From Clostridium aminobutyricum (GTDB taxonomy: Bacteria > Bacillota > Clostridia > Peptostreptococcales > Anaerovoracaceae), in NCBI RefSeq assembly GCF_017255415.1, contig NZ_JAFJZZ010000002.1, positions 186,001-250,000 of the forward strand: a stretch of 64,000 bases of DNA. Reading direction: 5' to 3'. The position numbers and the translations under genes are program-made. Shown piece by piece: positions 59,222-64,000 of this stretch (position 1 is its first letter; each line of letters begins with the position of its first letter). The notes below the pieces were generated by a model. The model made no database searches, was not told the DNA's origin, and saw only the letters and a list, made by a program, of their open reading frames with translations.

Positions 59222-60640
59222 TTAAGCCGTAGAATCAAATCTGTTATTTTTTATCTTTTTATATTTTTCACTGACAGCAAGTTGAGTGAAATAACATATC
59301 GGTACGGCATACAAAAAAAATGCAAACGGTATAAAGACAAAAGGCGTAACCCCGATGGTACTGGCCGGCACCATGGAAGCAATACTCCATGGAATCAAGC
59401 CGGCAATCAAAACCGCAGAATTTTCAAGGTCAATGGCAAGCTGTTGATGGATAAAATCTTCTGTATCCATTTTTAAATCATCATCTTTTCTCCAATGATA
59501 TTGTTGATAGGCTCCCTTCATCATGTCTGCCGTCATTATAATAGCGATGGACTGATTGCAGCCAATCATGCCGACAAGACTCGCAACTACAGAAGTCATG
59601 AAAAAGAGTCCTTGCCGCGTATACGTTTTACTCTCTATATGGTTTTTTATAGAATGCATTACTTTTAGTTCCGTCAGCAAGCCCACCAACGCGGAGGAAA
59701 CAAGAACGACCAAGCCTGCCTTTCCCATTGATAGGATTCCGCCGCCTTGAATAATGGTATAGAGCGGGTTCGTTTTTTCTTCCATTTGATAACCGAACAC
59801 AAGCGTTTTCGCTACTTCTGCTACCGCATGATCTTGTTTGAATATGGCCAGAAATAAAGCGGAGACGATACTAATCATCATTGCAACATTCATACGAATA
59901 CCTGCCAATGCCATGACAAGAAGCAAAGCCGCTGGAATCAGCAAAATATAGGAAACATGAAATGCTTTTTCTAATTGTGTTTGTATTTGAGAATCAATAG
60001 TATCCAACGCGGTATACTTGGACATATAGCAGAAAAAACCTACCGTCAGTATGGTTGCAATAAGTCCCGACTTAGCCATATTCCTCATATTTTTCATTAA
60101 ACTGCTTTTGGACACATTGGCGACCAGCGCAGCACTGCTGGACATCAACGACATCCTGTCTCCGAAATACGCTCCGGATATAATAGCGCCTGAAATAATG
60201 CCGATGTTTGCATTTCCGGCTGTGGCGATCAGCATCAAGGGAACTCCAAGAATACTGCAAGTACCGAAACTTGTTCCGATCAAGAACGAAATCCCTCCGC
60301 AAAGAATAAAGCAGAGCAATGGAAAATAATTTGAACTGACATAATCTAAAGAATAATATACAGCAGCCGGAATTGTGCCGGACGCCAGCCATATTCCAAT
60401 TATTGCACCTATTAGACCTAGTACTTTAAGAACTACCAGTGCACTTTTAACGGCATTCCATGATAGGAATAGAATTTCTTTTATTTTATATTTTCTATGT
60501 AAGCAAACTAAAACAAAATAAAAATAAGTAAATAGCAGTACAATTCCTATAAAACTCTCTTTGATCAGCACACAAATAAGTGTTATTGCCGAAAAGATAA
60601 GTGCAATTTTTATATCCACATTATCCCTCATTTGATTCAT
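59222..60640 (-). CDS. nhaC: NhaC-family Na+/H+ antiporter
   Basis: A 472-residue antiporter with 11-12 hydrophobic segments. Family text includes GTSFGTCSILGVPLMLIA, ISGAYFGDRMSLMSSSAALVA and MIGCNQSIAIIMTADMM. It exchanges Na+ for H+, some members malate or lactate with Na+. The exact start is uncertain: no clear ribosome binding site precedes the ATG at 60640, and a GTG 21 bases in has GAGGG before it. Alone, no operon partner. Confidence 0.88.
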   Translation of the reverse strand: MNQMRDNVDIKIALIFSAITLICVLIKESFIGIVLLFTYFYFVLVCLHRKYKIKEILFLSWNAVKSALVVLKVLGLIGAIIGIWLASGTIPAAVYYSLDYVSSNYFPLLCFILCGGISFLIGTSFGTCSILGVPLMLIATAGNANIGIISGAIISGAYFGDRMSLMSSSAALVANVSKSSLMKNMRNMAKSGLIATILTVGFFCYMSKYTALDTIDSQIQTQLEKAFHVSYILLIPAALLLVMALAGIRMNVAMMISIVSALFLAIFKQDHAVAEVAKTLVFGYQMEEKTNPLYTIIQGGGILSMGKAGLVVLVSSALVGLLTELKVMHSIKNHIESKTYTRQGLFFMTSVVASLVGMIGCNQSIAIIMTADMMKGAYQQYHWRKDDDLKMDTEDFIHQQLAIDLENSAVLIAGLIPWSIASMVPASTIGVTPFVFIPFAFFLYAVPICYFTQLAVSEKYKKIKNNRFDSTA

Positions 60641-60783
60641 TAATTTTAAAATGTTCTTTTAATCTGTGCATTTCCTCTACCCTTTTTAGCTTACTTTATA
60701 TTTTTTTAATATTCAACAGATAATGGTAAAATTTTCTGGCCCTATGATTTTATATAGGAATGCGATTATTCCTTTATAACAAT

Positions 60784-61698
60784 TTAGAAGTTTTCCCGTA
60801 TTCCGTCAAAGCCGGCTGCAGTTTCAAAAAATATATGTTGTGCTTTATCGATAAACTGCTCCGGATTTGTTAAAGCCGGGCTGTAATGGGTAAGCCATAG
60901 TTTCTTTACTCCCGCTTCTTTTGCCAGTGTCGCACTATCGGAAAAGAGCATGTGCCCCCTCTGAGCCATTAATCCTTGTTGTTCTTCCTCTGCATGCATT
61001 CCTTCACTGATGAGCAGATCAGCTCCCCATGCAAATTCCCTCATGGCGTCTAGCTTGATCGTATCGGTAAAATAACATATTTTTATCGGTTGTCGCTCTC
61101 CATCTAGAACCATTTCGGGCCGGATGATCCTCCTATCTTCCAAGCATATAGTCTTGCCTTCATGAAGTGTTTTATAGCTGCTCTTAGGTATTTTCAAAGC
61201 AGCCGCCTTATCGGGATTAAAAATCGGTTTTCGTTTTAATATAATACTGTAACCAAAGCAAGGAATCCCATGCTTCAGTGGCAAGAAAGAAAACTGCAAT
61301 CCATTATGTTCAAAATTTTTGTCCTTCTCTTCCAATTCATTTATAACCAATGGATAGGGGACTATAGGCGCAATCACAGACAAAGCATCTACCACCTTCT
61401 TTAACCCCATCGGTCCTGCGATGGTAAGCGGCGTCCGCTTCCCGCTGTTACCAAGCGTCAGCAGCAGCCCTGGTAAGCCTGCAATATGATCCGCATGAAA
61501 ATGAGTAAATAAAAGCAAATCCAAATGGCTGAGCTTGCATCCGGATTTTCTTAATGCGATCTGGGTCCCTTCTCCGCAGTCGATTAATAGGGCCTTTCCC
61601 TGATACTCGATCCAGCAGCAGCTAAGCCATCGGTTTTCAGTCGGTAGCATTCCCCCGGTACCGGGCAGACAAACCGCTACCATGTCCTTTCTTCCCAT
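60784..61698 (-). CDS. rnz: ribonuclease Z / tRNase Z-like metallo-beta-lactamase fold protein
   Basis: A 304-residue protein with the MBL metal motif THFHADHIAGLPGLL (His66, His68, Asp70 and His71), LLIDCGEGTQIALRKSG at the N-terminus, and GHMLFSDSATLAKEAGVKKLWLTHYSPAL near the C-terminus, matching RNase Z which cuts the tRNA 3' trailer. His of HGIPCFGY is also in place. The gene starts 11 bases after the permease stop and may be co-transcribed. Confidence 0.9.
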   Translation of the reverse strand: MGRKDMVAVCLPGTGGMLPTENRWLSCCWIEYQGKALLIDCGEGTQIALRKSGCKLSHLDLLLFTHFHADHIAGLPGLLLTLGNSGKRTPLTIAGPMGLKKVVDALSVIAPIVPYPLVINELEEKDKNFEHNGLQFSFLPLKHGIPCFGYSIILKRKPIFNPDKAAALKIPKSSYKTLHEGKTICLEDRRIIRPEMVLDGERQPIKICYFTDTIKLDAMREFAWGADLLISEGMHAEEEQQGLMAQRGHMLFSDSATLAKEAGVKKLWLTHYSPALTNPEQFIDKAQHIFFETAAGFDGIRENF

Positions 61699-61708
61699 TT
61701 CTTTACAC

Positions 61709-63136
61709 TCATTTTTTCTCCTCTTTTTTTGCCAGCTCTTCTGAGAATTCTACGGAGAGTCCTTGATTATAGGCTTTTCTGTTGATACCCTTTTCAGGAA
61801 TCCGGCTTTTCTTCGTACCGGATGCATATTTCATCACGCCATAAATTACCGTATAGGCCCCGGTCATCAACACACCCATTACAAGGCCCGACGTTTGTCC
61901 CGGAATAAGCGGCATGCTCAAAATCACGACGACCATACTGATTAACGCCAGCCAAGAAGTAAACGGGTATCCGGGCATCTGGCAGCCTTCAGGAGGGCAG
62001 CCGAACTTCTTTCGAAAACGCAGATGTGTCGCCATAATAATGGCATACGTAAACAACAGGGCAAAACCACCGGAACTAATTAAGAACAAGTAGATTCTTG
62101 GGAATAAAAATCCCAACCCCAAACCTAAGAGCATGGCCAAGCCGGAAAAGAGTATTCCTCGGTAGGGCACATCCGTTTTATCCTTCAACCAGCTAGGTGC
62201 AAGTCCTTCGTCTGCTAACGAACGCATCATTCTTCCGATTCCAAACATAGCTGCAAGCATCGTGGATAAAATAGCCGTAATCAATACAATTGTAATCGCT
62301 GTTCCTGCCCATCTCATGCCCCATCGATCCAAGGCCGCTACCATTGGGCTGACGTTTTCATTGATATCAGCAGTGGGAATCAGCGGAAGGAGCACCACCA
62401 TCGAAAGAATATAAAAACCAACTAAACAAACCACTGTATTGATAATGGCTTTCGGAACCGTTTGTTTCGGATTTGCGGTTTCCGAAGCTGCCAATCCGAT
62501 TACTTCGAATCCTGCATACGCGAAAATAACGATCAGCATACTTCCTGCGATTCCTTTGATACCTTCGGCCATAAACGGCTCGTTTGTGATTGCCCCGGTT
62601 CCCACCGGAGTATCCGTAAAAAAGATTCCAAAAATAAGAGAAAGTGCAATTACGATGAAACCAACGATCGCGAACAGTTTAATGGCTGCAAGGCCGCTTT
62701 CCAGTTTGCTCAGTTTATCGGCTCCCAATAGATTCAGTAACGTTACACCAATAATAATCGCACTGCCAAGCATGGCGATGGACAGATTGGGTATCCATTC
62801 CCTTACAAATATAGAGACTGCCGTCGCTTCACTGGACATGGCCAAAACCATCCCGGTCCAATATACCCACCCTACCACAAAGCCGGTGCCGGGGCCAAAT
62901 GCCTGTGCCGCAAACGTACGAAACGATCCGGCATCCGGATTGGCTACGGTCATTTCTGACAGGGCCATAAGAATAAAATAAACGAGAATTCCGCCTAGAA
63001 TATAGGATATTATAATAGAAGGACCGGCAGCATGTATTGCTACTGATGAACCCAGAAAAAAGGAGCCGCCTATTACCGTTCCTAAAGCCATCATTGTAAG
63101 CTGCCATGCCGACAGTCCTTTTTGTGTCTTTTGCAT
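61709..63136 (-). CDS. APC-family amino acid permease
   Basis: A 475-residue permease with 12 hydrophobic segments. The N-terminal motif WQLTMMALGTVIGGSFFLGSS and GPSIIISYILGGILVYFIL are typical of the AAT/APC group, and the central FAYAGFEVIGLAASETANP is conserved. AAGGAG precedes the ATG. Specificity cannot be read. The nearby sigma-54 regulator fragment at the right edge could be its controller, although no -24/-12 promoter was seen. Confidence 0.92.
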   Translation of the reverse strand: MQKTQKGLSAWQLTMMALGTVIGGSFFLGSSVAIHAAGPSIIISYILGGILVYFILMALSEMTVANPDAGSFRTFAAQAFGPGTGFVVGWVYWTGMVLAMSSEATAVSIFVREWIPNLSIAMLGSAIIIGVTLLNLLGADKLSKLESGLAAIKLFAIVGFIVIALSLIFGIFFTDTPVGTGAITNEPFMAEGIKGIAGSMLIVIFAYAGFEVIGLAASETANPKQTVPKAIINTVVCLVGFYILSMVVLLPLIPTADINENVSPMVAALDRWGMRWAGTAITIVLITAILSTMLAAMFGIGRMMRSLADEGLAPSWLKDKTDVPYRGILFSGLAMLLGLGLGFLFPRIYLFLISSGGFALLFTYAIIMATHLRFRKKFGCPPEGCQMPGYPFTSWLALISMVVVILSMPLIPGQTSGLVMGVLMTGAYTVIYGVMKYASGTKKSRIPEKGINRKAYNQGLSVEFSEELAKKEEKK

Positions 63137-63260
63137 AATCTTCTCCTTCGATAAATTTCTACCTGCTAAACAATCAAGTGCTGTGGTTACAAGAACCTCA
63201 TTGCTTAGTATTCCTTTATTTTAGAAATCCATTAGGAGAATCGAAAGATTCTGCGATTTT

Positions 63261-63407
63261 TTATTTGCTTTTTTCATGCTTTCCGTCATGCACACTGATT
63301 TTCTCGCCCTTTACAATTCCGCAATCTGCGTTTCCCTTCGGGTCGATTTTCCTCAGTTCCGGATTGCTTTTTTCTCTGTCTTTCATTCTGTTCTTATTGT
63401 TATCCAT
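63261..63407 (-). CDS. 48-residue charged protein
   Basis: A 48-codon frame with MDNNKNRMKDREKSNPELRK at the start, then PKGNADCGIVKGEKISVHDG, behind a good AAAGGAGAG. Very rich in Lys, Asn, Asp and Glu with a single Cys. Composition resembles small spore or DNA-associated proteins of Firmicutes, but I do not recognise it. It stands between the permease and the regulator, read in the same direction. Confidence 0.6.
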   Translation of the reverse strand: MDNNKNRMKDREKSNPELRKIDPKGNADCGIVKGEKISVHDGKHEKSK

Positions 63408-63482
63408 TAGTTCTCTCCTTTACATCATCAAATATACTCTGTAGGTTTAGTATTGATGCAAATGAAAAGATTTATTCAGTTA

Positions 63483-64000
63483 CTACTGAGGACTCGTTTT
63501 ACTGATGTACTTTTGTATTTTACGAACCGCTGTCGGCTGACTGATCCCCAGAAGCTCAGCAACACCAATCGTCGTGCCGCACTCGGTATAGGCTTTTGTG
63601 ATGATCGCTTTCTCTATCAGCTCTAAAGTCTCATTCAGCGGCCGTGTCAACTCATCTCCGTCGGATAGCAAAGTTCTTGTATTAATATGATCCGGCAGCG
63701 AATCCAGTTGAACCAGATTATCTTCGCTCGTCAGCAGCAGCCGTTCAATAACGTTCTCCAACTCTCGGATATTGCCAGGCCATTCGTATTTAAGAAGCAA
63801 GTCGAAAACCTCTTTGGATATAATTTTTTTCATACCATATTTCTTATTTAATTTTTCTGTGAAATAGCCAATCATCGGAACGATATCTTCTTTTCGTGCT
63901 CGAAGCGGAGGAATATCAATAGAAATTACGTTTAAACGATAATATAAATCATTTCTAAATAGCTTTTCCTTCATCAGCTGCTTCAGATCTTTGTTGGAAG
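63483..64000 (-). CDS. sigma-54 dependent activator, C-terminal part (start outside the window)
   Basis: 172 codons of the C-terminal end, running off the right edge. It holds the AAA+ arginine-finger region (FRNDLYYRLNVISIDIPPLR), the C-terminal lid (KYEWPGNIRELENVIERLLL) and a Fis/TyrR-like HTH (TIGVAELLGISQPTAVRKIQ). The reading continues without a stop to base 64000 (SNKDLKQLMKEK). It is different from the activator at 4960, whose HTH is of the NVSKVSEKL type. Confidence 0.95.
   Translation of the reverse strand, partial: SNKDLKQLMKEKLFRNDLYYRLNVISIDIPPLRARKEDIVPMIGYFTEKLNKKYGMKKIISKEVFDLLLKYEWPGNIRELENVIERLLLTSEDNLVQLDSLPDHINTRTLLSDGDELTRPLNETLELIEKAIITKAYTECGTTIGVAELLGISQPTAVRKIQKYISKTSPQ

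Overview
The window looks like chromosome of an anaerobic, low-to-medium GC Clostridia member (Firmicutes/Bacillota). The grounds are strong AGGAGG-type ribosome binding sites, a tryptophan T-box, PhoP-type direct repeats before pstS, DinR/LexA-type boxes (GAACN4GTTC), a DUF1540 protein, sigma-54 activators of the AcoR/TyrR type, and tail proteins of the PBSX and diffocin kind. No tRNA, rRNA, CRISPR array, transposase or integrase was seen.

Left flank (1-18640). A chemotaxis receptor runs off the left edge. Next comes a catabolic locus (cupin, beta-hydroxyacid dehydrogenase, M24/creatinase-fold enzyme) read leftward, divergent from a sigma-54 activator and an AEC-family carrier. The enzyme operon and the carrier each have a near-identical -24/-12 promoter, so the activator probably switches both on for one unidentified small molecule. 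After an SGNH hydrolase and a DUF74 protein there is a complete phosphate regulon read leftward: pstS, pstC, pstA, pstB, phoU, phoB-type regulator, phoR-type kinase and a lipoprotein, with PhoP-type repeats before pstS. Pyruvate kinase follows on the plus strand.

Centre (18793-48479), the most unusual part. It is a 30 kb phage-tail island read leftward, with no capsid, portal, terminase, integrase or replication gene. It holds two complete contractile-tail gene sets in tandem, each with tail terminator, sheath, tube, frameshifted chaperone, tape measure, hub and baseplate proteins. The two sheaths are of unlike families: diffocin-like upstream and PBSX/XkdK-like downstream. Each chaperone gene ends in the same -1 slippery heptamer, AAAAAAC. 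Between and after the tail sets lie five fibre genes with a common N-terminal module plus small accessory genes, part of them a duplicated cassette. One regulatory head (XRE repressor, Cro-like protein, sigma-like activator, four evenly spaced operators) and one lysis end (holin-like proteins, amidase) appear to serve both tails. This is best read as a tandem double R-type tailocin, comparable in layout to the R/F pyocin locus of Pseudomonas aeruginosa but with two contractile tails.

Right flank (48480-64000). It carries a secreted copper-amine-oxidase-N-domain protein, a sirtuin, and a radical-SAM/DUF4130 DNA-repair pair behind two LexA boxes. A GlsB-type membrane protein and a tryptophan ABC transporter under a Trp T-box come next. 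After these are a patatin phospholipase, DUF1540, an unknown Tyr/Arg-rich protein, an NhaC antiporter, RNase Z, an amino-acid permease, a 48-residue protein and the C-terminal end of a second sigma-54 activator. Two related hairpin elements on the minus strand (about 1.25-1.38 kb and 58.54-58.66 kb) look like members of one non-coding RNA family that I cannot name.
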